This document shows positions 1 through 7,866 of a stretch of DNA of 45,787 bases, piece after piece. Origin of the DNA: a virus; the IMG/VR virus record IMGVR_UViG_3300033148_005579, positions 1-45,787 of that record; one strand, given 5' to 3'. Within the stretch, counting starts at the first letter, position 1; each line of letters starts with the position of its first letter. A program made the position numbers and the translations under genes. The notes beneath the pieces were generated by a model. That model had not been told where the DNA came from, did not search any database, and saw only the letters and a list, made by a program, of their open reading frames with translations.

Positions 1-142
1 TGATATTGGTGATTTACAGCTGATAGATAATAATGCTAGGTTGTTTATTGATAAATATAAAAAAGAAAATAAGTTTATTGAGGTTAATAAATATGGTAAA
101 ACCCAAAGAAATTCAGCTATATTTTTTAGGAAGGTGTGGTAA
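1..142 (+). CDS. C-terminal end of an unidentified protein (5' truncated by window)
   Basis: An open frame enters from the left edge (codons start at base 2) and stops at TAA 140-142, giving 46 visible residues that end in FFRKVW. The piece is too short to assign to a family. The stop overlaps the ATG of the next gene (TAATG), so it belongs to the same operon as the glycosyltransferase-like genes that follow. A sugar or virion-decoration role is inferred only from that context. Confidence 0.6.
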   Translation, partial: DIGDLQLIDNNARLFIDKYKKENKFIEVNKYGKTQRNSAIFFRKVW

Positions 143-843
143 TGAAAAATGGTATAGTATATATAGCTTTTAGTAATAGAAATAAAAGAATACAACAACT
201 TGGAGAAGATTATTATTTAAAAGAAGTAGCTTATTCTATGAAAACTGTTAAATGTGTGCATCCAAATTTGGATATTACATTATTTACTGATGATATTGGG
301 TTTAATAGTGAGTATTGTGACAACGTACAGATTATTTCACCTAAAAGTGAAAGAGTAAAACAGCTATATCTACAACTTTCTCCTTACGATAATACCTTAT
401 ACTTAGATAGTGATACTGGTGTTGTAGATAATATTATTGATATTTTTTCTTTGATGGAAAGGTTTGATATTGCTGCTACTTTCGACCATATGAGAAAAAA
501 GAAAGAAGTTAGTAAAATATGGAAAGAATACAGGGATATTCCTGATAGTTTTTCTGAATTTGCTGGTGGTGTAATATTATTTAAAAAATCTACTGTGATT
601 GATAATTTTTTTGATATATGGAGAAAAAAATACAAAGAGTGGTGTAGTGTGTCAGGAAAAATTAATGATCAGCCTTCTTTTAGGGTAGCTTTATATCTTA
701 CTTGTAATTTGCATATATATACACTTCCTCCTGAGTATAATATACGTAGCAAAAAAAAACACAATATAATACCACATATTTATCATAATCACAGCCTTTG
801 GGTAAAAAATACAAATTCATATGGTGGTAATATTTGGATGTAG
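142..843 (+). CDS. Glycosyltransferase-like protein (GT-A fold, GT8-like)
   Basis: 233 residues from ATG 142, chosen because AGGAAGG lies 7 nt upstream; a GTG at 136 in the same frame is less likely. The N-terminus (NGIVYIAF) looks like the first beta strand of a GT-A nucleotide-sugar fold. The segment YLDSDTGVVDNI places a DxD-type metal/nucleotide-sugar motif at residues 89-91, as in GT8 and similar transferases. The family is known to move a sugar from a nucleotide donor to an acceptor; donor and acceptor here are unknown. It sits with sugar dehydrogenase and epimerase genes, so glycosylation of virion or host surface is the natural inference. No signal peptide or membrane segment is seen. 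Confidence 0.6.
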   Translation: MKNGIVYIAFSNRNKRIQQLGEDYYLKEVAYSMKTVKCVHPNLDITLFTDDIGFNSEYCDNVQIISPKSERVKQLYLQLSPYDNTLYLDSDTGVVDNIIDIFSLMERFDIAATFDHMRKKKEVSKIWKEYRDIPDSFSEFAGGVILFKKSTVIDNFFDIWRKKYKEWCSVSGKINDQPSFRVALYLTCNLHIYTLPPEYNIRSKKKHNIIPHIYHNHSLWVKNTNSYGGNIWM

Positions 844-860
844 GTAGGAGGTATAATTAA

Positions 861-1523
861 ATGATAATAGATATAATATGTAGTAGTTGTGCAAGACAAG
901 ATTTATTAGAGCAATCAATATATTCTACCAGAGAAAATATTATTAGCAATACCCATACGTTTAGGTGGGTTATAGTAGAAGATTTGGTTAACGACGTTGA
1001 AAGGAGAAAATTAGGTAGGGATTGGATTGAATCACATTCAAACTTATTTGATGAAATAGTGTTTAGTGATATTTTTTGCGGGATAGGTTTTTATTGGCAA
1101 AAAGGGTTAAAATTATGTAAAAGTCCTATTCATATACGCGCAGAGGATGATACACAATATTTACATAAAATTAATATAGACCCTATTGTTGATTTTTTGA
1201 TAAATAGCGATGATGTGATTTCAGTATTATTTTATAGAAAAGACTCTGATATAAAACATAATTTAAAAAAAGTGATTTTAAATAATTTAAAATTAACAGA
1301 GTATAAACTCATGTCAAAATCAGTAGGAATTCTTAAAACTCAACTTGTAAATAATTTAGTAGATTATGTTGGGTGGGGTAATTATTTACATGAAGCTGGA
1401 ACTTTAACACCAGGGTGTGATCAATTAAATTATAAAAGATACGTATTAGGTCACGGTAGTGCTAATTATATTCATGCTGGACAAGATAAAAAATATAGAA
1501 AGGGAAATTGGAAAAAAAGTTAG
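861..1523 (+). CDS. Glycosyltransferase-like protein
   Basis: 220 residues, ATG 861, preceded by GTAGGAGG. The N-terminus IDIICSSCARQDLLEQSI resembles the start of family 2 type GT-A glycosyltransferases. HIRAEDDTQY gives an acidic EDD cluster at residues 95-97 where the metal-binding DxD usually lies, after a strand/helix pair (IVFSD, GIGFYWQKGL). The C-terminal third has no recognisable motif. It probably acts with the preceding DSD-containing protein in decorating a glycan. Family assignment rests on fold-level features only, so the substrate is unknown. Confidence 0.5.
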   Translation: MIIDIICSSCARQDLLEQSIYSTRENIISNTHTFRWVIVEDLVNDVERRKLGRDWIESHSNLFDEIVFSDIFCGIGFYWQKGLKLCKSPIHIRAEDDTQYLHKINIDPIVDFLINSDDVISVLFYRKDSDIKHNLKKVILNNLKLTEYKLMSKSVGILKTQLVNNLVDYVGWGNYLHEAGTLTPGCDQLNYKRYVLGHGSANYIHAGQDKKYRKGNWKKS

Positions 1524-1540
1524 GAAGGAAGGTGATTCAA

Positions 1541-1720
1541 TTGGAAAAGTTTGGAAATCCAGATGTAGAACCTATTTATAGAGATTTTAGACCAGGAGAC
1601 ACACGACATACATTGGCGGACTTAAGTTATATTAAAGATAAATTGGGATATGTGGCCGAGTATGATCTATATACAGCTTTGGATAAGGCTATAGAATGGT
1701 ATAAAAATAAATCAGCATAA
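1541..1720 (+). CDS. Stand-alone C-terminal piece of an NAD-dependent sugar epimerase/dehydratase
   Basis: 59 residues from TTG 1541, which follows a strong AGGAAGGAAGGTG; an in-frame TTG at 1508 has no such site. The segments EPIYRDFRPGDTRHTLAD and LGYVAEYDLYTALDKAIEWY match the substrate-binding C-terminus of SDR epimerases of the UDP-glucose/UDP-GlcNAc 4-epimerase group. The Rossmann domain, the GxxGxxG motif and the catalytic YxxxK are absent, so on its own it cannot be an epimerase. It may be a remnant, or a subunit that complements a truncated partner. The next gene uses a similar SD plus start arrangement. Confidence 0.6.
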   Translation: MEKFGNPDVEPIYRDFRPGDTRHTLADLSYIKDKLGYVAEYDLYTALDKAIEWYKNKSA

Positions 1721-1733
1721 GGAGTTTAAAGAT

Positions 1734-2579
1734 ATGGAAAAGAAAACAGTAGGTGTTATTGGATTTGGGTTTTTAGGAAAGGCTTTTGTTCATGGATTTA
1801 TGCTACATACCAATATAAAGATATATGATAAATATAATAATATATATGATACTTTAGAAGACACTATAAATTCTTCGGAATACATATTTGTTGGTGTTCC
1901 CACACCAATGTGTGATGATGGTAGTCAGGATATATCAAGTATGGATGATGCAATACAAAATATAGTTGAAGTGGCAAAAGAAAGAAAAATTATTGTATTA
2001 AGAAGCACAATTATACCTGGAACTACAAGAAATTATGCTAAAAAATATCCTAATCATGATTTTGTTTTTTGTCCAGAATTTCTTACTGAGAGACAGTATA
2101 AATTAGATTTCATTAATACAGCTAGAATTATATTAGGTGGGGAGAAAGAGATTACAAAAAAAATTAAGGATTTTTATGAGATTAGATTTACACATACACC
2201 TATTTATTTAACAACATGGGAAGCAGCAGAAGTAGTTAAGTACATGGCTAATTGTTTTTTTGCTATTAAAATTTCGTTTTTGAATGAGATGTATGATATA
2301 GCTAATCATATTAACATTCCTTATGAAGAATTAAAAAATATGTGGCTTGCTGATGCACGAATAGGGAATAGTCATATAGATGTACCTGGACATGACGGTA
2401 ATAGGGGTTATGGTGGAAAATGTTTTCCAAAAGATGTTCAAGCTTTTGTAAAATGGGCTGAAGGTAAAGGATTAGAAGTTCATATGTGTAAAGCAGCAGA
2501 CGAAGTTAATTTAAGAATTAGAGATGTTAAAGATTGGTTTGATATAAAGGGAGCCACGTCTAATAATGATTATAAATAA
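1734..2579 (+). CDS. UDP-glucose/GDP-mannose dehydrogenase family protein, short form
   Basis: 281 residues. The NAD-binding GFGFLG is at 11-15 after strand VGVIG. VGVPTPM (54-59) and RSTIIPGTT (90-98) are typical of the family, as is the central helical domain with EAAEVVKYMAN and K179. GYGGKCFPKD carries the catalytic Cys at 230. These enzymes oxidise a nucleotide sugar to a uronic acid in two steps. The usual C-terminal nucleotide-sugar-binding domain (family length 400-450) is almost entirely missing: the protein ends about 50 residues after the Cys. Activity is therefore uncertain, or the substrate may be different. It lies between the epimerase piece and the HAD gene with short spacers. 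Confidence 0.8.
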   Translation: MEKKTVGVIGFGFLGKAFVHGFMLHTNIKIYDKYNNIYDTLEDTINSSEYIFVGVPTPMCDDGSQDISSMDDAIQNIVEVAKERKIIVLRSTIIPGTTRNYAKKYPNHDFVFCPEFLTERQYKLDFINTARIILGGEKEITKKIKDFYEIRFTHTPIYLTTWEAAEVVKYMANCFFAIKISFLNEMYDIANHINIPYEELKNMWLADARIGNSHIDVPGHDGNRGYGGKCFPKDVQAFVKWAEGKGLEVHMCKAADEVNLRIRDVKDWFDIKGATSNNDYK

Positions 2580-2593
2580 GGAAGGTGGTTTAA

Positions 2594-3097
2594 TTGGAAA
2601 AGTTAAAAGAGAGATGTAAAGATATAAAAATTGTTGTTAGTGCAATGGATGGTATTATAACAGAAGACATGACAGCTTTTGATGCCATGGGTAATATAAT
2701 GTTTAAACAATACTATATGAAAGATTTTGAAGTTATAAATATGTTAAAAAAGACATTTACATTTGTATTTATATCTTCAGATAATTATGTTAATTACTCT
2801 TTATGTAGAAAGAAGAATATTCCTTTTTTTCACGCATCAAAAAGCAAGCTTAAGGAATTAACTGAAATAATGAGAAGATATGATGTAACACCAGAAAATG
2901 TATTATATGTAGGGTGTTCTTATTCTGATATAGAAAGTATAAAATTAGCCCAAGTTACTTTCTGTCCAAGTGATGCTCCAGAATCTGTTAGAAATTCTGT
3001 TACTTACCCATTATCAACTTACGGTGGCGGCGGTGTATTGTGTGAGCTTTATGAACTTCTAAAATATGTAATTAAAGATAGGAACTTGACAAATTAA
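2594..3097 (+). CDS. KdsC-like HAD-superfamily protein lacking the nucleophile
   Basis: 167 residues from TTG 2594, preceded by GAAGGTGG. The layout follows KdsC-type phosphatases: strand I (IKIVVSAMDGII), short loop without cap, FISSDN (59-64), K84/K86, and VGCSYSDIESIKLA with D112. The canonical DxDG is AMDG here, so the position of the nucleophilic Asp is Ala17; this was read directly from codons AGT GCA ATG GAT GGT. KdsC enzymes remove phosphate from KDO 8-phosphate. This copy probably is not a phosphatase, and might be a binding or regulatory relative. Its last codons (Leu-Thr-Asn-stop) double as the -35 region of the next promoter. Confidence 0.7.
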   Translation: MEKLKERCKDIKIVVSAMDGIITEDMTAFDAMGNIMFKQYYMKDFEVINMLKKTFTFVFISSDNYVNYSLCRKKNIPFFHASKSKLKELTEIMRRYDVTPENVLYVGCSYSDIESIKLAQVTFCPSDAPESVRNSVTYPLSTYGGGGVLCELYELLKYVIKDRNLTN

Positions 3098-3113
3098 AAA
3101 TAATGATTATGTT
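3086..3113 (+). promoter_or_regulatory. Phage sigma70-like promoter, member of the TTGACAAAT family
   Basis: TTGACA (3086-3091), 16-bp spacer ending TAATGAT, then TATGTT (3108-3113). The same extended pattern is seen at 13980, 20855, 27126, 28448, 32810 and 33147. It lies in the end of the HAD gene and points at the 3125 gene and the replication operon behind it. Confidence 0.6.
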
Positions 3114-3124
3114 GGGGGTATGAT

Positions 3125-3754
3125 ATGAATATTTGGTCAACAGAAAACTTTATATTTAAATCCACTGTTAGTGGTATAAATATTTATAATACAACAGGGT
3201 TGTTTTTAGGTATTATTTCTTATTTAAATACAACTTCTGTGTGGGCTGATAATAATTATTTATATATAAGTACCACGAATTCTGGTGTTATTAGATCCCC
3301 AATGAGTTCTATTTCTGGGTCTGTGTATGATGATTTAAATATATATAAAAATTATCCAGATATAAACAATGAGTATGTTAATTATGTGCATGGAGATGGT
3401 AATTATTTATGTGTGGCAACAATTAGTGGTGCACATATATTTGATTTAACAACAGAGAGTGGTGTATATTCTAACACATTGATCGCTGCAAACAAATGTT
3501 ATCAATTGTCAGACAGGACATCTTATTATATTTATGATAATAAATTAACGACAGTGTATATTGATAATTCTACTTATCTTTATGAATCAGGAGACGGAAT
3601 AATTCCAACAGTTTCTGGTATAAACGATATATATGTTGTAGATAATATAAACAATCTTATATTGTTGGCTACCACAGATGGGGCTGTTGTTATTGAGGAA
3701 AGTAAAGGAAATGAGGTAAACTCACTTTTTAAATATTTTTATATAGAGGAGTAA
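3125..3754 (+). CDS. Beta-rich protein, probably propeller- or fibre-like; function unknown
   Basis: 209 residues, first gene after the 3086 promoter; GGGGGT supplies the ribosome binding site. Composition is Ser/Thr/Asn/Tyr/Ile-rich with repeated short strands such as NNYLYISTTNSG, GNYLCVATISG and NNLILLATTDGA. These are spaced about 45-90 residues apart, as in beta-propeller blades or phage fibre/adhesin repeats. No catalytic motif, signal peptide or membrane segment is visible. Position directly ahead of the clamp loader is odd for a structural protein. I do not recognise the family. Confidence 0.5.
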   Translation: MNIWSTENFIFKSTVSGINIYNTTGLFLGIISYLNTTSVWADNNYLYISTTNSGVIRSPMSSISGSVYDDLNIYKNYPDINNEYVNYVHGDGNYLCVATISGAHIFDLTTESGVYSNTLIAANKCYQLSDRTSYYIYDNKLTTVYIDNSTYLYESGDGIIPTVSGINDIYVVDNINNLILLATTDGAVVIEESKGNEVNSLFKYFYIEE

Positions 3755-3756
3755 AC

Positions 3757-4812
3757 ATGCTTGTAAGAAGGGAAACAAATAGAGGAAGTAATGATTTTAA
3801 CGTTATATATCGCCCGCTAAAGGTAGATGAAATATTAGGTCATGAAACCAATTGTAAAATGATAAAAGGTTGGTTAGATACTGGAGACATACCACATACA
3901 TTTTTATTTATAGGCCCTCCTGGTTGTGGAAAAACCACAGCCGCAAGAATTATAGCCCTCGGGACTAACTGTGAAGTTTCTACTGGTTCAGAACCTTGTC
4001 TAAAATGTCCCACCTGTCTTTCTATAATGAACAATTATAACATGGATATTATAGAAGTCAATGTTGGTCAGTCTGGTAATAAAGGTGATGTTGATAAAAT
4101 AGTAAGGGATCTACCAGGCGCGCCATTCAGTTCTAAATATAAGATAATAATATTTGACGAGGCACACAAATTGAGTGACGCTAGCCAGGATTTATTGTTG
4201 AAGGTTATAGAAGACGGGTACCAACACGTGATTTTTATTTTTTGTACGAATGAGCCACATAAATTAAAGAAGGCATTTTCCGGTGGAAGAGTTAGTAAAC
4301 TTCATTTCGATCGAATTCCTATAGAATTAATTTATCAGTTGTTAGAAAATGTAGCTCAATTTGAAGGGATGGAATATAGAAAAGAAATACTTATGTACCT
4401 TGCTGATGAAGCTAAGGGTGTTCCAAGAGATTGTTTACCTTGGCTTAAACAGGTAAATGATGAAGGAAGTTGGACTATTGAAGCTGCTAAAGAGATAACT
4501 GGTGTTTTACTGGACGAAGAAAACCCACAAGTTATGGACCTATCTAAAGCCTTACTTGCTGGTGATTGGAACACGGTTAAAACAATGTATGATAAGATAA
4601 ATATGCCAGCAGAAAATATAAGGATGGCTGTAGCTGGTTGGTTTGTATGGCAGATGAAAAGGGCTAAAACTCTTGGTAGAGCCAAGATGTTTTCAGACGT
4701 ATTGGAGTTTCTTACGGAACCTATTTATGCTCCAGGCAAAACAGCAGACCATAAGATGTACCATAATATGTTCAAAATAATTTATTTGATGAAAAAGAAC
4801 AGGAGGTCTTAA
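3757..4812 (+). CDS. dnaX: Clamp-loader ATPase, DnaX (gamma/tau)-like
   Basis: 351 residues, ATG 3757 after GAGGAG. The start VIYRPLKVDEILGHE is typical of RFC/DnaX proteins. Walker A GPPGCGKT is at 53-60, and a zinc module follows with Cys 72, 81, 84 and 87, as in bacterial DnaX. Walker B IIFDEA is at 131-136 and sensor 1 TNE near 164. The usual SRC arginine-finger motif reads SGGRVSKL (175-182), so the finger may be displaced. The protein would load the sliding clamp for the family A polymerase, whose ATG overlaps this stop by one base. The C-terminal third is alpha-helical and shorter than tau. Confidence 0.88.
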   Translation: MLVRRETNRGSNDFNVIYRPLKVDEILGHETNCKMIKGWLDTGDIPHTFLFIGPPGCGKTTAARIIALGTNCEVSTGSEPCLKCPTCLSIMNNYNMDIIEVNVGQSGNKGDVDKIVRDLPGAPFSSKYKIIIFDEAHKLSDASQDLLLKVIEDGYQHVIFIFCTNEPHKLKKAFSGGRVSKLHFDRIPIELIYQLLENVAQFEGMEYRKEILMYLADEAKGVPRDCLPWLKQVNDEGSWTIEAAKEITGVLLDEENPQVMDLSKALLAGDWNTVKTMYDKINMPAENIRMAVAGWFVWQMKRAKTLGRAKMFSDVLEFLTEPIYAPGKTADHKMYHNMFKIIYLMKKNRRS

Positions 4813-6719
4813 TGGGTGTTTTTAGTACTGATGTTATTGGGTTACCAAAACCAGTTTATGAATATATAACAACTGATGAGCAAGCAAGAGAGGCTGTTGC
4901 TATTATACATAGACAACCTATTATAGAAATAGATAGTGAAACAACAGCATTAAGTCCTTATGAAGGTAAAATATCTTTAGTTCAGGCTGGTATACCTAAT
5001 AAGGCATATATTTTTGATGTTAGAAATGATACAGGACATAGTAGTGTTGATCCTCAAACACTAAAACCAATTCTAGTTGGTAATAATCAAATAAGAATCT
5101 TACAAAATGCTGTGTTCGATATGAAAATGATTAAACATCATTATGGTTTTTATGTTGAAAATATATATGATACGATGCTTACAGAACAATTATTTTATTT
5201 AGGTCAAAAAGTTAAAGCTAATTTAAAAGCGCTGGTTTTTAGATATCTAGGTATAACCATGGATAAAGAGCCATCTGGTACGTTTTCAGATTATGGGCAA
5301 ACGTTTCAGCCATTTCAATTAGAATATGCAGCTAATGATGTATTTGTTTTACGTTTGATAAGGGATTTACAACTACCAAAAATTAGAGAACATAATTTTG
5401 AAGATGTTTGTAGATTAGAATTTGAATTTACAAAATCAATGTGTGAGATGGAATTAAATGGTATCACATTTGACGCTGAAAAACAAAGAGGTTTAATTAG
5501 AGAAACTGATATAGAAAGACAAAAATTTAGTAAGCAAGTTACGGATATATTATCAAGCAATGAAGACCAAACAACTTTATTTGGTGTTTCGTTAATAAAT
5601 CCTGATAGTAATTTACAATTAAAAAAAGCGTTAAATAAATATGGTTTAAATTTAGAAGGCACATCTGTGGGTGCATTAGAGAAGCATATTGGACTTCCAG
5701 CTATAGATGCTCTTCTTGCTTATAGAAAAGCACAAAAATTTATATCTACTTATGGTGAAACTCTTATAGCACAGATAAGTAAAATAACTGGTAGACTTCA
5801 TACGGATTTTACACAAATGGTTTCTACTGGTAGGATGAGTAGTTCAGCACCCAATCTTCAGAATATACCAAAGAAACAAAAATATAGAAGTGCTTTTGTG
5901 GCCAAACCTGGTTATTCATTGATAACATCAGATATGTCAGGCGCCGAGCTTAGAATTCTAGGTAATGTGTCAAAAGATCCAATTTTTATTGAGTGTTTTC
6001 GTGAAGGAATTGATTTACATACACGTACTATTTCTGAAATTAAAGGCATCCCAATGGAAGAGGTATCTGCTGATATGAGAAATGATGCCAAGTCGATCAA
6101 TTTTGGCCTTGCCTACGGTCTTTCAAAATTCGGGCTTGCCCGGCGCTTAAAAATAAATGAGAAAAAAGCTGAAGAAATGATGACTAAGTATTTTGAAAGA
6201 TATAAAGGGATTAAAAAATATTTAAATAAATCTGCTAGAGATGCTGTTAGAAATAAATTCAGTATGTCAATTAGTGGTAGAAAAAGATTTTATACATTAC
6301 CAGAATATAATCACCCTGACTATAGAAGAATAGAAGCTGAGGTTAAAAGGAGGGGCATGAACCAACCTATTCAGGGTGGTAATGCTGATACTATTAAACA
6401 AGCGATGATTTATTTAACTGATAGGTTAGAGAGTAGTGGGTATGATGCTAAACTTATTTTAACAGTTCATGATGAACTAGTTGTAGAAACAAGAAATGAC
6501 CATGTTGAAGCGGTTAAGCCGATAGTGGAGCAATCATTAATAGATGGTTTTGGTAGATATTTTAGTGTTATTCCTATGGAAACAGAGGGATTAGTAGGGG
6601 ATTGTTGGTTGAAGGGTTTGTGTGAGAATAAAGTTGATGGTAGGAAATGTGGTGGTCATGAATTTAGATTTAATGCGGAAGACAAATTAACATGTATAAA
6701 ATGTGGTAATCATGTCTAA
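4812..6719 (+). CDS. polA: Family A DNA polymerase with 3'-5' exonuclease and C-terminal zinc ribbon
   Basis: 635 residues. The proofreading domain shows D41/E43 (IDSETT), D103 (VFDMKM) and Y172..D176 (YAANDVF), a complete DEDDy set. Polymerase motif A is SDMSGAELR (D374), motif B RNDAKSINFGLAYGLS (423-438) with Phe at 431, and motif C TVHDELV (553-555). There is no 5'-nuclease domain, so primers must be removed by other enzymes such as the RNase HII at 10617. After the palm an extra C-terminal tail carries Cys 604, 613, 628 and 631 plus His 616, probably a small zinc ribbon not usual in PolA. It is translationally coupled to the clamp loader. Confidence 0.95.
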   Translation: MGVFSTDVIGLPKPVYEYITTDEQAREAVAIIHRQPIIEIDSETTALSPYEGKISLVQAGIPNKAYIFDVRNDTGHSSVDPQTLKPILVGNNQIRILQNAVFDMKMIKHHYGFYVENIYDTMLTEQLFYLGQKVKANLKALVFRYLGITMDKEPSGTFSDYGQTFQPFQLEYAANDVFVLRLIRDLQLPKIREHNFEDVCRLEFEFTKSMCEMELNGITFDAEKQRGLIRETDIERQKFSKQVTDILSSNEDQTTLFGVSLINPDSNLQLKKALNKYGLNLEGTSVGALEKHIGLPAIDALLAYRKAQKFISTYGETLIAQISKITGRLHTDFTQMVSTGRMSSSAPNLQNIPKKQKYRSAFVAKPGYSLITSDMSGAELRILGNVSKDPIFIECFREGIDLHTRTISEIKGIPMEEVSADMRNDAKSINFGLAYGLSKFGLARRLKINEKKAEEMMTKYFERYKGIKKYLNKSARDAVRNKFSMSISGRKRFYTLPEYNHPDYRRIEAEVKRRGMNQPIQGGNADTIKQAMIYLTDRLESSGYDAKLILTVHDELVVETRNDHVEAVKPIVEQSLIDGFGRYFSVIPMETEGLVGDCWLKGLCENKVDGRKCGGHEFRFNAEDKLTCIKCGNHV

Positions 6720-7416
6720 GAAACTATCATTAGAATATATTAGAAAGGAGTTTATGAAAGAAGAATATACACTTCTTAGTAATGTGTATAAAAATAACAA
6801 ACAAAAATTAAAGTATAAATGCCCTTATGGTCATACACACTCTGTTTCTTGGGATGCGTGGTCACACATGGGCCGTAGATGCGCAGTATGTTCCGGTAAT
6901 GCTAAACTAACAATTGAGAAAGTGCGTAAAAATTTTGAGAAAGAAGGATATAAATTAATTAGTAAAGAATATATTAATGCACATACTAAATTGAAATACA
7001 TATGTCCAAATAATCATAAAAGCACTATGTCTTGGAGTAATTGGAATAATAAAAAAAGATTTAGATGTCCTAAATGTTCTAATAAAATTTCTAAGCAGGA
7101 AAAGATTATATCTAATTTTTTACGTGACTTGGGTATAAATGTTAAAACTAATGATAGAAATATGTTGGTGAATCCTATTACTGGAAGAAATTTGGAATTG
7201 GATATGTGGCTGCCAGATATGAACAAAGCAATAGAATTTAATGGTGATTATTGGCACAATGATCCGATTAGAGAAAAATGTGATAGAATAAAGAAAAAAT
7301 TATGTGAAGAATTAGATATAGATTTATTAATAGTAACATATGAAGAATGGATAGAAGATGAAGAAAAATGTAGATCAAAAATTATAAAATTTATAGGAGA
7401 TTTTTTTAATGAATAA
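6712..7416 (+). CDS. Probable homing endonuclease (zinc-ribbon repeats plus Vsr/PD-(D/E)XK-like nuclease)
   Basis: 234 residues from ATG 6712, overlapping the end of the polymerase gene by 8 bp. Two N-terminal repeats, each with LKYxCPxxH...W...C..C (about residues 35-62 and 93-122), look like paired zinc ribbons. The C-terminus has LELDMWLPDMNKAIEFNGDYWHND, the acidic/His arrangement of very-short-patch-repair-like (EDxHD) phage homing nucleases. Position immediately behind a DNA polymerase gene is typical of free-standing homing endonucleases. The ends overlap both neighbours (8 bp each), so it has been integrated without breaking either gene. Confidence 0.65.
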   Translation: MSKKLSLEYIRKEFMKEEYTLLSNVYKNNKQKLKYKCPYGHTHSVSWDAWSHMGRRCAVCSGNAKLTIEKVRKNFEKEGYKLISKEYINAHTKLKYICPNNHKSTMSWSNWNNKKRFRCPKCSNKISKQEKIISNFLRDLGINVKTNDRNMLVNPITGRNLELDMWLPDMNKAIEFNGDYWHNDPIREKCDRIKKKLCEELDIDLLIVTYEEWIEDEEKCRSKIIKFIGDFFNE

Positions 7417-7849
7417 TTTAAGAATTTATTTTAAGAAGTTAAGTGAGAAGGCAGTAATTCCAAAATATAGTAAAACTGGTGATGCCTGTTGTGATTTAAC
7501 TATTATAGAAGATTATACTATTAAACCAGGAGATATAGTTTTAACAAGAACGGGGTTTGCTATGGCATTACCTGAAGGTTTTGAAGCACAAATAAGACCA
7601 AGGAGTGGTTTGGCATTTAAAGGATTAACAGTAGTAAACTCTCCTGGTACTGTTGATGCTGGTTATAGAGGAGAAATAAAAATAATATTTACAAATTTAG
7701 GGAAAGAAAATATTGTACTTAGATCTGGAGATAGAGTTGCACAAATGAAGTTAGCGGTTGTCTATACCGGCCATTTTTTAGATGTTGGGGATAATAATCT
7801 AGAAGATACAGAAAGAGGTGGTAGTGGTTTTGGATCAACTGGATTCTAA
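7409..7849 (+). CDS. dut: dUTP diphosphatase, trimeric type
   Basis: 146 residues, ATG 7409 after TAGGAGA. All five family motifs are visible in order: SKTGDACCDL, IRPRSGLAFKG, NSPGTVDAGYRGEI (with the catalytic Asp), GDRVAQMKL, and the C-terminal ERGGSGFGSTGF that closes over the active site. The enzyme hydrolyses dUTP to dUMP and pyrophosphate, keeping uracil out of phage DNA and feeding dTMP synthesis. It works with the dCMP deaminase at 16979 and the uracil-DNA glycosylase at 23774. Length is normal for the family. Confidence 0.96.
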   Translation: MNNLRIYFKKLSEKAVIPKYSKTGDACCDLTIIEDYTIKPGDIVLTRTGFAMALPEGFEAQIRPRSGLAFKGLTVVNSPGTVDAGYRGEIKIIFTNLGKENIVLRSGDRVAQMKLAVVYTGHFLDVGDNNLEDTERGGSGFGSTGF

Positions 7850-7866
7850 TAATATAAGGAGAAAAT

